From Zoogloeaceae bacterium G21618-S1 (GTDB lineage Bacteria > Pseudomonadota > Gammaproteobacteria > Burkholderiales > Rhodocyclaceae): DNA of 64,000 nucleotides. Under the pieces are notes generated by a model. It did no database searches. It saw only the letters and a list, made by a program, of their open reading frames with translations, and was not told where the DNA came from. The DNA is taken from assembly GCA_027214125.1 (NCBI GenBank), contig JAPWHF010000004.1:223777-287776 (forward strand), in the 5' to 3' direction. The number at the start of each line of letters is the position of its first letter. Position 1 is the first letter of the stretch. Below, piece after piece: positions 1 through 9,324 of the stretch. The translations under genes and the position numbers were made by a program.

Positions 1-122
1 ACAGCAACAGCAGCGGCGGCGCTCACGCCAAACTTCTCTTCCATCTGCTTGATCAGTTCGGACAGTTCCAGAACCGACATGGACGCGACTGCGTCAAGGA
101 TTTCGTCTTTGCTAATAGCCAT
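1..122 (-). CDS. rplL: 50S ribosomal protein L7/L12, N-terminal part (cut by window edge)
   Basis: Only the first 40 or so codons are present. The translation begins [20 protein letters not shown], the dimerisation domain of L7/L12 that anchors the stalk dimers to L10, and reaches the start of the Ala-rich hinge. L7/L12 recruits translation GTPases such as EF-Tu, whose gene lies about 3 kb upstream on the same strand. It follows rplJ with a gap of about 60 bases, the usual order. The C-terminal factor-binding domain lies outside the window. Identification is secure from the N-terminus and the gene order. Confidence 0.95.
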   Translation of the reverse strand, partial: MAISKDEILDAVASMSVLELSELIKQMEEKFGVSAAAAVA

Positions 123-184
123 TTGAATTACTCCTGATTACTGAACTAACGCCGCTTCCGGAGAATCGGCGATTACTCGTGAAA

Positions 185-709
185 TTACGCAGCCTCTTTC
201 GCGTCCCGAACCGCTGCGAGCGCACGCACGAACTTGGAAGGCACCTCGTTGAGCGTCTGGACAAACTTGGCGATCGGCGCCTGCATCGTACCGAGCAGCT
301 TTGCAAGCAGCTCTTCACGACTCGGCATGGTGGCCAGTGCCTTGATCCCAGCTGCGTCCATGACGTAGTTGGGCATGACACCGCCTTTAATGATCAGTTT
401 GTCACTGGTCTTCGAAAATTCCTGCAAAACCTTGGCCGGGGCCACCGGATCTGCGGACATGCCGTAGATCAGCGGACCAACCAACTGGTCAGACAGGCCA
501 TCGAAGTGCGTGCCGGCAATGGCACGCTTCGCCAGGGTGTTCTTCAGTACGCGCAGGTAAACGCCCGACTCACGTGCCTTGGCACGCAATGCAGTGATTT
601 GACCCACTTCGAGACCACGGTACTCAGCGACAACGATCACCTGAGCGTTCGCCACTTCGGCGGACACTTCGGCAACAACTGCCTTCTTACCTTCAAGATT
701 GAGACCCAC
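185..709 (-). CDS. rplJ: 50S ribosomal protein L10
   Basis: L10 forms the base of the ribosomal stalk and carries the L7/L12 dimers. The product is 174 residues and starts [20 protein letters not shown], as in other betaproteobacterial L10 proteins. I chose a GTG start at 707-709: a GGGAG ribosome-binding site lies 6 bases before it, whereas the in-frame ATG two codons earlier (713-715) would abut the same GGGAG with no spacer. The gene lies between rplA and rplL. L10 normally represses its own operon by binding the leader RNA, and the folded 290-base leader upstream fits that. Confidence 0.95.
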   Translation of the reverse strand: MGLNLEGKKAVVAEVSAEVANAQVIVVAEYRGLEVGQITALRAKARESGVYLRVLKNTLAKRAIAGTHFDGLSDQLVGPLIYGMSADPVAPAKVLQEFSKTSDKLIIKGGVMPNYVMDAAGIKALATMPSREELLAKLLGTMQAPIAKFVQTLNEVPSKFVRALAAVRDAKEAA

Positions 710-1003
710 GGTCATCTCCCACTGAATGGTTACGCCTTGCCCAGGCATGCTGCCCCGGGTTCGGACTACTTGCGGCGACCGTCATTCAGGGGATCAAGAG
801 CATCGGCATGGCCGATAATGAATCCTGATTCGGGCTTCGCCATCTACGCTGGGCCTCCGCCGCAAACAACAGTGCGGAGATTTGAGATCGCGCCCGGACA
901 AGCCGGACAATGATCCCCAACGGTCTTTGACAACCTGCAGCCCCTTCGGAGCTGCAGCCCAAAGACCCGACCGCCCCTTACGGGTCGACCGGGCAAACTG
1001 GCA
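710..1003 (-). promoter_or_regulatory. rplJ leader region, probable L10-binding autoregulatory leader
   Basis: This gap of nearly 300 bases between rplA and rplJ has no credible gene. It holds a nested hairpin at 922-967: an outer stem GGTCTTTG/CAAAGACC and an inner stem CTGCAG/CTGCAG, separated by an asymmetric internal loop. The position and the bulged two-stem shape match the L10 leader known from E. coli and other bacteria, where the L10-(L12)4 complex represses rplJL translation. The fold was drawn by eye and covers only part of the leader. Confidence 0.6.
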
Positions 1004-1702
1004 TCAAGCGCTGATAACGCTCGACGGCTCCACGCGCATCCCGGCACCCATGGTGCTGGACACTGCAACGCGGCGCAGATACAAACCTTTCGACGTGGCC
1101 GGCTTGGCTTTGTTCAAGGCATCGACCAGCGCTGCGGCGTTCTGCTGCAGCGATTCGACCGAGAACGACGCACGACCGATGGTGGCATGCACGATACCGC
1201 CCTTGTCGGCGCGATACTGAACCTGACCGGCCTTGGCGTTCTTCACGGCGGTTTCGACGTCCATGGTCACCGTACCCACTTTCGGGTTCGGCATCAGGCC
1301 ACGCGGGCCGAGAATCTGGCCCAGCTGACCGACAACACGCATGGCGTCCGGCGTCGCGATACACACGTCGAAATTGAGGTTACCGGCCTTGACCTGCTCA
1401 GCCAGATCGTCGAAACCGACGACATCTGCACCAGCGGCCTTAGCCAGTTCGGCCTTGTCACCCTGTGCAAACACGGCGACACGAACGCTCTTGCCGGTAC
1501 CGGCGGGCAGCACGACCGAACCACGGACCACCTGATCCGATTTACGCGGATCGATACCGAGATTCACGGCCACATCAACCGACTCATCGAACTTGGCGCT
1601 CGCCAAATCCTTGATCAGCGCAAGCGCCTCGGCCATCGGGTACACACGATTGCGATCAACCTTGGCGCGGATCGCTTGCACGCGCTTGGAAACTTTTGCC
1701 AT
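1004..1702 (-). CDS. rplA: 50S ribosomal protein L1
   Basis: L1 binds 23S rRNA at the mobile L1 stalk that helps release deacylated tRNA, and it represses the L11 operon by binding its mRNA. The product is 232 residues, the usual length, starting [20 protein letters not shown] and containing the conserved [14 protein letters not shown] segment near residues 123-136. It starts 2 bases after rplK ends, so translational coupling is likely. Nothing is unusual. Confidence 0.97.
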   Translation of the reverse strand: MAKVSKRVQAIRAKVDRNRVYPMAEALALIKDLASAKFDESVDVAVNLGIDPRKSDQVVRGSVVLPAGTGKSVRVAVFAQGDKAELAKAAGADVVGFDDLAEQVKAGNLNFDVCIATPDAMRVVGQLGQILGPRGLMPNPKVGTVTMDVETAVKNAKAGQVQYRADKGGIVHATIGRASFSVESLQQNAAALVDALNKAKPATSKGLYLRRVAVSSTMGAGMRVEPSSVISA

Positions 1703-1704
1703 GA

Positions 1705-2136
1705 TCAGAGCCCCTCAACCGTCACGCCCATGCTGCGAGCCGAACCAGCAATGGTCCGCACAGCACCCTCAAGATCCGCCGCCGTCAGGTCGGGCATCTT
1801 GGTCTTGGCAATTTCTTCGACCTGCGCGCGCGTCACGCTACCCACCTTGTCGGTGTGCGGCTTCGCGGAACCCTTCTGCAGACCGGCGGCTTTCTTGATC
1901 AGGATCGACGCCGGCGGCGTCTTCATGATGAAGGTGAAGCTCTTGTCGCTGAAGGCGGTGATCACGACCGGAATCGGCAGTCCGACCTCAAGGCTCTGCG
2001 TGCGCGCATTGAACGCCTTGCAGAATTCCATGATGTTCAGACCGCGCTGACCCAGCGCCGGACCAATCGGGGGGCTCGGGTTGGCCTTACCTGCCGGCAC
2101 TTGCAGCTTGATGTAGCCAATGATTTTCTTAGCCAT
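1705..2136 (-). CDS. rplK: 50S ribosomal protein L11
   Basis: L11 binds the GTPase-associated centre of 23S rRNA and is required for RelA activation. The product is 143 residues, the normal length, with the proline-rich N-terminus [20 protein letters not shown] typical of L11. A good site (AGGAGC) lies before the ATG. The gene is followed at once by rplA and preceded by nusG, the standard order. Identification is secure. Confidence 0.97.
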   Translation of the reverse strand: MAKKIIGYIKLQVPAGKANPSPPIGPALGQRGLNIMEFCKAFNARTQSLEVGLPIPVVITAFSDKSFTFIMKTPPASILIKKAAGLQKGSAKPHTDKVGSVTRAQVEEIAKTKMPDLTAADLEGAVRTIAGSARSMGVTVEGL

Positions 2137-2216
2137 GATGGCTTGCTCCTATAGTGAGTGCGAACGCACCGGCACATGACCGGCGCTCCTCGTTCCCGCC
2201 AGCGGCGGGGTCAGGC

Positions 2217-2750
2217 TCAGGTTTTTTCAACCTGGCCAAAATCCAGTTCGACGGGTGTGCCGCGACCAAAAATAGTCACCGACACCCGCAGCTTGCTCTT
2301 CTCGTAATTCACGTCTTCGACCGCCCCGTGGAAATCGGTAAACGGCCCTTCCTTGACGCGAACCACCTCGCCAACCTCAAACAGAACCTTGGGACGCGGC
2401 TTCTCGACGCCCTCCTGGATCTGACTCATGATCTTGGCGACTTCCTTTTCGGAAATCGGCGTCGGCTTGTTCCCCGTACCACCGATAAAGCCGGTCACAC
2501 GCGGCGTCGACTTGACCAGGTGCCACGTCTCCTCGTTCATTTCCATCTCGACGAGGACGTAGCCCGGGAAAAACTTGCGCTCAGAAATGCTTTTCTGACC
2601 CGCCTTCATCTCGATCACTTCTTCAACCGGCACCAACACCTGACCAAACAGGTCCTGCATTTCTGCACGATTGATGCGTTCGATCAGCGCTCGCTGAACC
2701 GATTTTTCAAAGCCCGAGTAGGCGTGCACGACATACCAGCGTTTGGGCAT
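2217..2750 (-). CDS. nusG: transcription termination/antitermination factor NusG
   Basis: NusG binds RNA polymerase through its NGN domain, suppresses pausing and couples RNAP to Rho or to ribosomal S10. The product is 177 residues: NGN domain first ([20 protein letters not shown]) and a C-terminal KOW domain ([20 protein letters not shown]). The start at 2750 is preceded by GGAAG at a 5-base spacing; a longer reading frame runs upstream into secE but lacks NusG similarity. It begins 2 bases after the secE stop codon, so the two are translationally coupled. Confidence 0.97.
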   Translation of the reverse strand: MPKRWYVVHAYSGFEKSVQRALIERINRAEMQDLFGQVLVPVEEVIEMKAGQKSISERKFFPGYVLVEMEMNEETWHLVKSTPRVTGFIGGTGNKPTPISEKEVAKIMSQIQEGVEKPRPKVLFEVGEVVRVKEGPFTDFHGAVEDVNYEKSKLRVSVTIFGRGTPVELDFGQVEKT

Positions 2751-2752
2751 AA

Positions 2753-3100
2753 TCACTTCCAGTTCAGTACGAGGTCGTATAACACCCACTCAAGGCTCTT
2801 GTCCGTGAGCCACAAGAAAAGCGCCATGGCTACCACAAACGCGAAGACGACGCCCGTCATCTGGACCGTTTCCTTACGGCTCGGCCAAACCACCTTCTTT
2901 GCTTCGGTCACTGTTTCCCGAACAAAAACGGCAAAACGCTGCCCCGGCTCAGTGAACCAGGCAGTCGCAGCTCCCGCAATCACGCCCGCCAAAACGGCCA
3001 GAACGCGCAGCACGAGCACCTGCTCGGAGAGCAGGTAGAATCCGGCTACGCCAGCGGCCACCAGGAGCAGCGCCAGCACAAACTTGAGCTTGTCAGCCAT
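2753..3100 (-). CDS. secE: protein translocase subunit SecE
   Basis: SecE is the essential clamp subunit of the SecYEG channel in the inner membrane. The product is 115 residues with three predicted membrane segments (about 5-22, 30-48 and 85-105), the enterobacterial/betaproteobacterial three-helix form. The conserved cytoplasmic stretch [19 protein letters not shown] is present at about 58-76. It lies between tRNA-Trp and nusG, the normal place. I see no strong ribosome-binding site before the ATG. Confidence 0.95.
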   Translation of the reverse strand: MADKLKFVLALLLVAAGVAGFYLLSEQVLVLRVLAVLAGVIAGAATAWFTEPGQRFAVFVRETVTEAKKVVWPSRKETVQMTGVVFAFVVAMALFLWLTDKSLEWVLYDLVLNWK

Positions 3101-3124
3101 TCGGGTCTAACAGTCCAGAAAATA

Positions 3125-3200
3125 TGGCAGGGGCAGAGGGAATCGAACCCCCAACCTTCGGTTTTGGAGACCGACGCTCTGCCAGTTGAGCTATACCCCT
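3125..3200 (-). tRNA. tRNA-Trp (anticodon CCA)
   Basis: The minus strand folds as a complete 76-nt tRNA. The acceptor strand AGGGGTA pairs with the 3' strand before an encoded CCA. The D arm contains AGCTCAACTGGCAGAGC, the anticodon loop reads CTCCAAA (anticodon CCA), and the T arm carries GGTTCGATTCC. It lies between tuf and secE, where betaproteobacteria usually keep tRNA-Trp. Confidence 0.97.
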
Positions 3201-3264
3201 GCAGCAGAGACTACAGGGCGCTGCAGCATCGCAGCGCCCATCGGAAACAACACTCAGCCAGCGA

Positions 3265-4455
<1,191 letters not shown>

Positions 4456-4509
4456 ATCGACACCTCTGTCCGAAATCAGGAATACGCGCTACACAATTTA
4501 CGCAGGCCA

Positions 4510-4527
4510 CACCAAGAATTCTTGGTG
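4510..4527. repeat. 18-bp perfect palindrome overlapping the 3' end of tRNA-Thr
   Basis: CACCAAGAATTCTTGGTG reads the same on both strands and includes the 3'-terminal ACCA of tRNA-Thr. In the primary transcript it could form a short hairpin that pairs the CCA end, placing a structured element exactly at the 3' processing site upstream of tuf. The effect on processing is inference. Confidence 0.5.
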
Positions 4528-4597
4528 CCCATGGGCAGGATTGAACTGCCGACCTCTCCCTTACCAAGGGAGTGCTCTGCCACTGAGCTACATGGGC
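4523..4597 (-). tRNA. tRNA-Thr (anticodon GGT)
   Basis: The minus strand gives a 75-nt tRNA with encoded CCA. The acceptor strand GCCCATG pairs with CATGGGC, the anticodon arm is CTCCC-TTGGTAA-GGGAG (anticodon GGT), and the T arm has CAGTTCAATCCTG. Its 3' end overlaps an 18-bp perfect palindrome (4510-4527), described separately. It is the third tRNA of the Tyr-Gly-Thr transcript leading into tuf. Confidence 0.97.
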
Positions 4598-4614
4598 GCA
4601 CCACACACAAACCA

Positions 4615-4688
4615 TGGAGCGGGTGAAGGGAATCGAACCCTCGTCGTAAGCTTGGAAGGCTTCTGCTCTACCATTGAGCTACACCCGC
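4615..4688 (-). tRNA. tRNA-Gly (anticodon TCC)
   Basis: A 74-nt tRNA with encoded CCA on the minus strand: acceptor strand GCGGGTG, D arm with AGCTCAATGGTAGAGC, anticodon loop CTTCCAA (anticodon TCC), T arm GGGTTCGATTCCC. It lies 17 bases upstream of tRNA-Thr in the same transcript. Confidence 0.97.
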
Positions 4689-4772
4689 ACACAACGAAGC
4701 GTTACACCAACACCGCTCGCTTCACCGGGCAAATCACCACGGCGCTGTCTCACTACGCACATCTAAAAAAAC

Positions 4773-4857
<85 letters not shown>

Positions 4858-4872
4858 AGCGAGAAGCCCCGC

Positions 4873-4901
4873 ACTATAGTCGTGGCAACCCCCTGTGTCA
4901 A
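4873..4901 (-). promoter_or_regulatory. sigma-70 promoter of the tRNA-Tyr/Gly/Thr-tuf transcript
   Basis: On the minus strand a perfect TTGACA (4896-4901) and TATAGT (4873-4878) are separated by exactly 17 bases. The expected start point falls about 8 bases before the mature 5' end of tRNA-Tyr, and GC-rich bases follow the -10 box as in stringently controlled promoters. The -35 hexamer overlaps the stop codon of the upstream lrp-type gene. Confidence 0.85.
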
Positions 4902-5413
4902 ACCTTTTTTGGCGACATCGGGGAATGCGGCGCGGTTTGTCTTGAGAGGCCATCGAGCGGCAATGCGGTGGTGTGCTTTACCGTCTGCAACACGAAGCTG
5001 GATTTGACGTTGGCCACCCCTTCCAGCTTGAGCAAGCGCTCCATCAGGAAGCGCGAAAAATGTTCGAGATCTTCCACGATGACATTCAGCAGGTAGTCCA
5101 TTTCGCCGGTCAGCGCAAAACAGGAAAGCACTTCTGGCCAGGCCTGCGCCGCCGCATGAAACGCGCGGATCTGCGTGTCGCCGCGCTTCTCCATGGTAAC
5201 GGTGACATAAGCCTGAAGCCCGAGCCCGACGCGCCACGGGTCGACAATGGCGGCGTAGTGCCGAATGACGCCTGCCGTCTCCAGCTGCCGCACCCGTCTC
5301 AGACAAGGCGATGGCGACAAGGACACGCGTTGCGCGAGTTCAGCATTGGTCATGCGCCCCTCGCGCTGCAACAGCTCAAGAATCCCCAGATCGGTCCGAT
5401 CCAATGCCTCCAT
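4898..5413 (-). CDS. Lrp/AsnC family transcriptional regulator
   Basis: A 171-residue regulator with an N-terminal winged helix (LDRTDLGILELLQREGRMTN..., about residues 3-60) and a C-terminal RAM ligand-binding domain (about 65-150). The start at 5413 has GGAGGA 7 bases upstream. It is divergent from the indolepyruvate ferredoxin oxidoreductase gene. Lrp/AsnC members often control the adjacent amino-acid catabolic gene in response to an amino acid, so aromatic or branched-chain amino acids are plausible effectors here (inference). A TGGCAA-N4-TTGCCA palindrome in the shared intergenic region is a candidate operator. Confidence 0.9.
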   Translation of the reverse strand: MEALDRTDLGILELLQREGRMTNAELAQRVSLSPSPCLRRVRQLETAGVIRHYAAIVDPWRVGLGLQAYVTVTMEKRGDTQIRAFHAAAQAWPEVLSCFALTGEMDYLLNVIVEDLEHFSRFLMERLLKLEGVANVKSSFVLQTVKHTTALPLDGLSRQTAPHSPMSPKKV

Positions 5414-5463
5414 GCTACCGTCCTCCGTGTTATTGGTGGAAGTTTGCGCAAGCACCGCATCGC

Positions 5464-5479
5464 TGGCAATTTATTGCCA
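5464..5479. promoter_or_regulatory. palindrome in the Lrp/oxidoreductase intergenic region (candidate operator)
   Basis: TGGCAATTTATTGCCA is a perfect 6+6 inverted repeat around an AT core. It lies about 50 bases upstream of the lrp-type start and 215 upstream of the oxidoreductase. Length, AT-rich centre and position resemble Lrp/AsnC half-site pairs. The rest of the 281-base gap shows no other convincing site apart from the hairpin at 5664-5681. Confidence 0.5.
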
Positions 5480-5663
5480 CGCAGGCCGACATGAACACTG
5501 CGCCTGCCGTCCTCCGGGGCCATGAGCTCCGCCGCTTTGCAAGCGTCCTGAGCCTGCGAACGCCAAACAACTAGCCGCCGTCGTGCGTGCGCGCTAGGCT
5601 AGTGAAGACTGCCCTTCGATACATTGCAGGCGGCAGGCTCTGACATCTGGTTTTCGCGGCACC

Positions 5664-5681
5664 CAAAAAACACGTTTTTTG
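5664..5681 (+). other. A/T hairpin directly before the ribosome-binding site of the oxidoreductase gene
   Basis: CAAAAAA-CACG-TTTTTTG forms a 7-bp stem and 4-base loop ending right before the GAGGAG ribosome-binding site of the gene at 5695. It is too weak to be a classical terminator. It could keep the leader open or modulate initiation; this is inference. Confidence 0.35.
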
Positions 5682-5694
5682 AGGAGAAGCCCCC

Positions 5695-8600
5695 ATGGCC
5701 GACAGCACGCCCGTCTCCACCCCGTCACGCGAGATCACCCTCGACGACAAGTACACCCTGCACAGCGGACGCGTGTACCTCACCGGCTATCAGGCCCTGG
5801 TGCGCCTACTGATGATTCAGCAGGAACGCGATCTCGCGGCCGGGCTCAATACGGCCGGTTTTGTATCGGGCTACCGCGGTTCGCCACTTGGAGGACTCGA
5901 CCAGACGCTCTGGAAGGCGCGCCCTCACTTGAAGCAGCGTAATATCGTGTTCCAGCCCGGCATCAACGAAGATCTGGCCGCCACCGCCGTATGGGGCTCG
6001 CAACAGGTCAACCTGTCGCCCGAGGCGGAATACGACGGCGTCTTTGCACTGTGGTACGGGAAGGGGCCAGGGGTCGATCGCAGTGGCGATGTGTTTCGCC
6101 ACGGCAATGCGGCGGGCAGCTCGAAGTTTGGCGGCGTGGTGGTGGTCGCAGGCGACGATCATGCGGCCAAATCCTCCACCTTCCCGCACCAGACCGACCA
6201 TTTCTTCAAGTCGATGATGATGCCGGTACTCGCCCCCGCCGGCGTGCAGGAATACATCGACTTCGGCGTGCATGGCTACGCGCTGTCGCGCTACTCCGGC
6301 TGCTGGGTGGCGTTCAAGGCACTGGCCGATACAGTCGAGACCTCGGCCTCGGTGGATGTCGATCCGAACCGCATCAAAGTGATCATCCCCGATGATTTCG
6401 CCATCCCGCCCGACGGCCTCAACCTCCGCTGGCCCGACCCGCCGCTGGTGCAGGAAAAGCGCCTGCTCAACTACAAACTCTATGCCGCGCTGGCTTACTG
6501 CCGCGCCAACGGACTCAATCAGATCGTCATCGATTCGCCCGCGCCCAAGCTCGGCATCATCACCTCGGGCAAGAGCTACCTCGACGTGCGCCAGGCCTTC
6601 GACGACCTCGGTATTGACGACGCGCTGGCCGCCGAGATCGGCATCCGGCTCTACAAGATTGGCATGGTGTGGCCGCTGGAGTCCGTCGGCGTGCGCAACT
6701 TTGCCGAAGGCCTCGAGGAGATTCTGGTAGTCGAAGAGAAGCGCCAGCTGCTCGAATACCAACTCAAGGAAGAGCTCTACAACTGGCGCGAGGACGTGCG
6801 CCCGCGCGTCATCGGCAAATTCGACGAGAAAGGTGAATGGGCCTTGCTGCCCAAGGGCGACGGCAAGGTGGACCACGGTGAATGGCTGCTGCCCGCCGCC
6901 GGCGAGCTGACCCCGGCGATGATCGCCCGCGTCATCGCCGGACGCGTCGCACGCTTCTTTACCTCCGACCGCATCCAGGCGCGCCTGGCCTTTCTGGAGG
7001 CCAAGGAGACCGCCCTCGACCAGCGCATGTTCTCCATCGACCGCGTGCCCACCTTCTGCTCCGGCTGCCCGCACAACACCTCCACCCACGTGCCCGAAGG
7101 CAGTCGTGCGCTGGCCGGCATCGGCTGCCATTACATGGTTACCTGGATGCCCGAGCGACGCACCGAGACCTTCACCCAGATGGGTGGCGAGGGCGTGCCC
7201 TGGGTGGGCCAGTCGCCTTTCACCCGTGAAAAGCACGTCTTTGCCAACCTCGGCGATGGCACCTACTTCCACTCAGGCCTGCTGGCGATCCGGCAGGCGG
7301 TGTCGGCCGGCGTCAACATCACCTACAAAATCCTCTACAACGACGCGGTGGCCATGACCGGTGGCCAGCCGCACGACGGTCATCTGTCGGTGCCGATCAT
7401 CGTGCAGCAACTGCAGGCCGAGGGCGTGCACAACATCGTGATCGTCACCGACGGCACCGATCGCGCCTACGGCCCTTCCGACATCCCGCATATCCCGGTG
7501 CGCCACCGCGACGAGCTCGACGCCGTTCAACGCGAGCTGCGCGCCTCGGGCGGCGTCACCGCGCTGATCTACGACCAGACCTGCGCCGCCGAAAAACGCC
7601 GCCGCCGCAAGCGCGGGCTCTATCCTGATCCGGCGCGCCGGGTGTTCATCAACGAGGCCGTGTGCGAAGGCTGCGGCGACTGTGGCGTGGCCAGCAACTG
7701 CATGTCCATCCTGCCCGTCGAAACCGAGTTCGGCCGCAAACGGCAGATCGACCAGTCGTCCTGCAACAAGGACTATTCCTGCCTGAATGGCTTCTGCCCC
7801 AGCTTCGTCACCATCGAAGGCGGCGCGCCACGCAAGGGCCGGGCGATTGCCGATGCCGGCGAGCGCTTTCCCGCGCTGCCCGAGCCTGTCCTGCCCGACA
7901 CCCGCAAGCCCTTCGGCATCATGGTCACCGGGGTCGGCGGCACCGGTGTGGTTACCATCGGCGCGCTGATCGGCATGGGCGCACACCTTGATGGCAAGGG
8001 CGTCACGGTGCTCGACATGACCGGCCTGGCGCAAAAAGGCGGCTCGGTGTTCAGCCATATTCGCGTTGCCGACCGGCCCGAGTCTCTGCACGCCGTGCGC
8101 ATCGCCGCCGGCGAAGCCGATGCGGTGATCGGCGGCGACGTGGTGGTCTCGGCCAGCGTCGAAGCTCTGGCCAAAATGGCGTCCGGGCGCACCCGCGCCG
8201 TCATCAACTGTGCAGAGACGCCCACCTCGGACTTCGCCAAGAACCCGGACTGGCAGTTCCCGCTCGACAAGATGGAGCGCACCGTGCGCGACGCCGTCGG
8301 GGCCGAGAACGCCGACTTCCTCGACGCGCAGGGCCTGGCCACCACCTTGATGGGTGACGCCATCGCCACCAACCTGTTCCTGCTCGGCTACGCCTGGCAA
8401 AAAGGCATGGTGCCGGTCAGCCACGCGGGCCTGATGAAAGCCATCGAGCTCAACGGCACCGCCGTGCCCATGAACAAGCAGGCATTTGTATGGGGCCGCC
8501 GCGCCGCCTGCGACGTAGACGCCGTCAGCCGCATCGCCCGGCCGCCGCACGCCGTGCCGCTGCATCCACCGGGGCTGGACGAGATCGTTGCGCGCCGCAT

Positions 8601-9231
8601 GCACACGCTCACCGACTATCAGGACGCGGCCTATGCCCGCCGCTACCAGCACCTGGTCGAGCGTGTTCGCGCCGCCGAGGCGCCACTGGGCATGACCCGG
8701 CTGGCCGAGGCCGTGGCGCACAACTACTTCAAGCTGCTCGCCTACAAGGACGAGTATGAAGTCGGCCGCCTGTATAGCGATCCGGCCTTCTGGGACCGCC
8801 TCAACGACACCTTCGAAGGCGAGTTCGAGGTCAAGTTCCACCTCGCTCCACCTTTCCTGTCGCGCCCCGACCCGGTGACCGGGCGTATCGCCAAACGTAT
8901 CTACGGTGAAGGCATGCGGCGCGTGTTCGGCGTCCTCGCCCGGCTCAAGGGCTTGCGTGGCACGCGCTGGGATATCTTTGCCCGCACCGAAGAGCGACGC
9001 GCCGAACGCGCACTGATCCGGCAGTACGAGCAGGACGTGGGCGAAATTCTTGATTCGCTGAGCTTCCTGCGTCACAAGCAGGCTGTAGAGATTGCCCGTC
9101 TGCCAGAAAGCATTCGCGGCTTTGGCCATGTGAAGGCGCGCAACATGGCGCTGGCCGAAGCACAACGCCAGGCCCTGCTCGCAAGATGGCGCGCACCCGC
9201 GTCAAACACGGAGGACGCCAACGCCGCCTGA
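5695..9231 (+). CDS. fused indolepyruvate:ferredoxin oxidoreductase (alpha-beta-type subunits in one chain)
   Basis: A 1178-residue enzyme that oxidatively decarboxylates arylpyruvates or related 2-oxoacids to acyl-CoA with reduction of ferredoxin, using thiamine diphosphate and Fe-S clusters. The N-terminal half is IorA-like: GYRGSPLGG near residue 60, a thiamine-domain FCSGCPHN near 453, and a conserved GDGTYFHSG near 519. It is followed by a cluster-binding CEGCGDCGVASNC (about 657-669) and an IorB-like gamma domain beginning GVGGTGVVTIGALIG (about 744). Such single-chain forms of about 1150-1200 residues are common in Proteobacteria. GAGGAG precedes the ATG. It is divergent from a Lrp-type regulator, which fits a role in amino-acid breakdown. 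The exact substrate cannot be read from sequence. Confidence 0.9.
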   Translation: MADSTPVSTPSREITLDDKYTLHSGRVYLTGYQALVRLLMIQQERDLAAGLNTAGFVSGYRGSPLGGLDQTLWKARPHLKQRNIVFQPGINEDLAATAVWGSQQVNLSPEAEYDGVFALWYGKGPGVDRSGDVFRHGNAAGSSKFGGVVVVAGDDHAAKSSTFPHQTDHFFKSMMMPVLAPAGVQEYIDFGVHGYALSRYSGCWVAFKALADTVETSASVDVDPNRIKVIIPDDFAIPPDGLNLRWPDPPLVQEKRLLNYKLYAALAYCRANGLNQIVIDSPAPKLGIITSGKSYLDVRQAFDDLGIDDALAAEIGIRLYKIGMVWPLESVGVRNFAEGLEEILVVEEKRQLLEYQLKEELYNWREDVRPRVIGKFDEKGEWALLPKGDGKVDHGEWLLPAAGELTPAMIARVIAGRVARFFTSDRIQARLAFLEAKETALDQRMFSIDRVPTFCSGCPHNTSTHVPEGSRALAGIGCHYMVTWMPERRTETFTQMGGEGVPWVGQSPFTREKHVFANLGDGTYFHSGLLAIRQAVSAGVNITYKILYNDAVAMTGGQPHDGHLSVPIIVQQLQAEGVHNIVIVTDGTDRAYGPSDIPHIPVRHRDELDAVQRELRASGGVTALIYDQTCAAEKRRRRKRGLYPDPARRVFINEAVCEGCGDCGVASNCMSILPVETEFGRKRQIDQSSCNKDYSCLNGFCPSFVTIEGGAPRKGRAIADAGERFPALPEPVLPDTRKPFGIMVTGVGGTGVVTIGALIGMGAHLDGKGVTVLDMTGLAQKGGSVFSHIRVADRPESLHAVRIAAGEADAVIGGDVVVSASVEALAKMASGRTRAVINCAETPTSDFAKNPDWQFPLDKMERTVRDAVGAENADFLDAQGLATTLMGDAIATNLFLLGYAWQKGMVPVSHAGLMKAIELNGTAVPMNKQAFVWGRRAACDVDAVSRIARPPHAVPLHPPGLDEIVARRMHTLTDYQDAAYARRYQHLVERVRAAEAPLGMTRLAEAVAHNYFKLLAYKDEYEVGRLYSDPAFWDRLNDTFEGEFEVKFHLAPPFLSRPDPVTGRIAKRIYGEGMRRVFGVLARLKGLRGTRWDIFARTEERRAERALIRQYEQDVGEILDSLSFLRHKQAVEIARLPESIRGFGHVKARNMALAEAQRQALLARWRAPASNTEDANAA

Positions 9232-9236
9232 ACGCA

Positions 9237-9270
9237 CTTTGGCGGGTGACCACAGCGTCGCCCGCCAAAG
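9237..9270. terminator. hairpin after the indolepyruvate oxidoreductase gene
   Basis: A perfect 10-bp inverted repeat CTTTGGCGGG/CCCGCCAAAG with a 14-base loop (extendable by G-T pairs) lies 6 bases after the stop codon. There is no clear T-run, so it is a probable mRNA 3'-end hairpin rather than a textbook intrinsic terminator. Confidence 0.5.
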
Positions 9271-9324
9271 AAATACCCCGGCTTTCTCCGGCAGATCTCG
9301 CATTGCCCCCAGCGGCGCACGGCT

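Noticed and set aside
5806-9165. Long minus-strand open frames of 488 and 630 codons opposite the indolepyruvate oxidoreductase
   Set aside because: They mirror the codon pattern of the real gene in high-GC DNA, have no family motifs and are low-complexity His/Gly/Val-rich translations.
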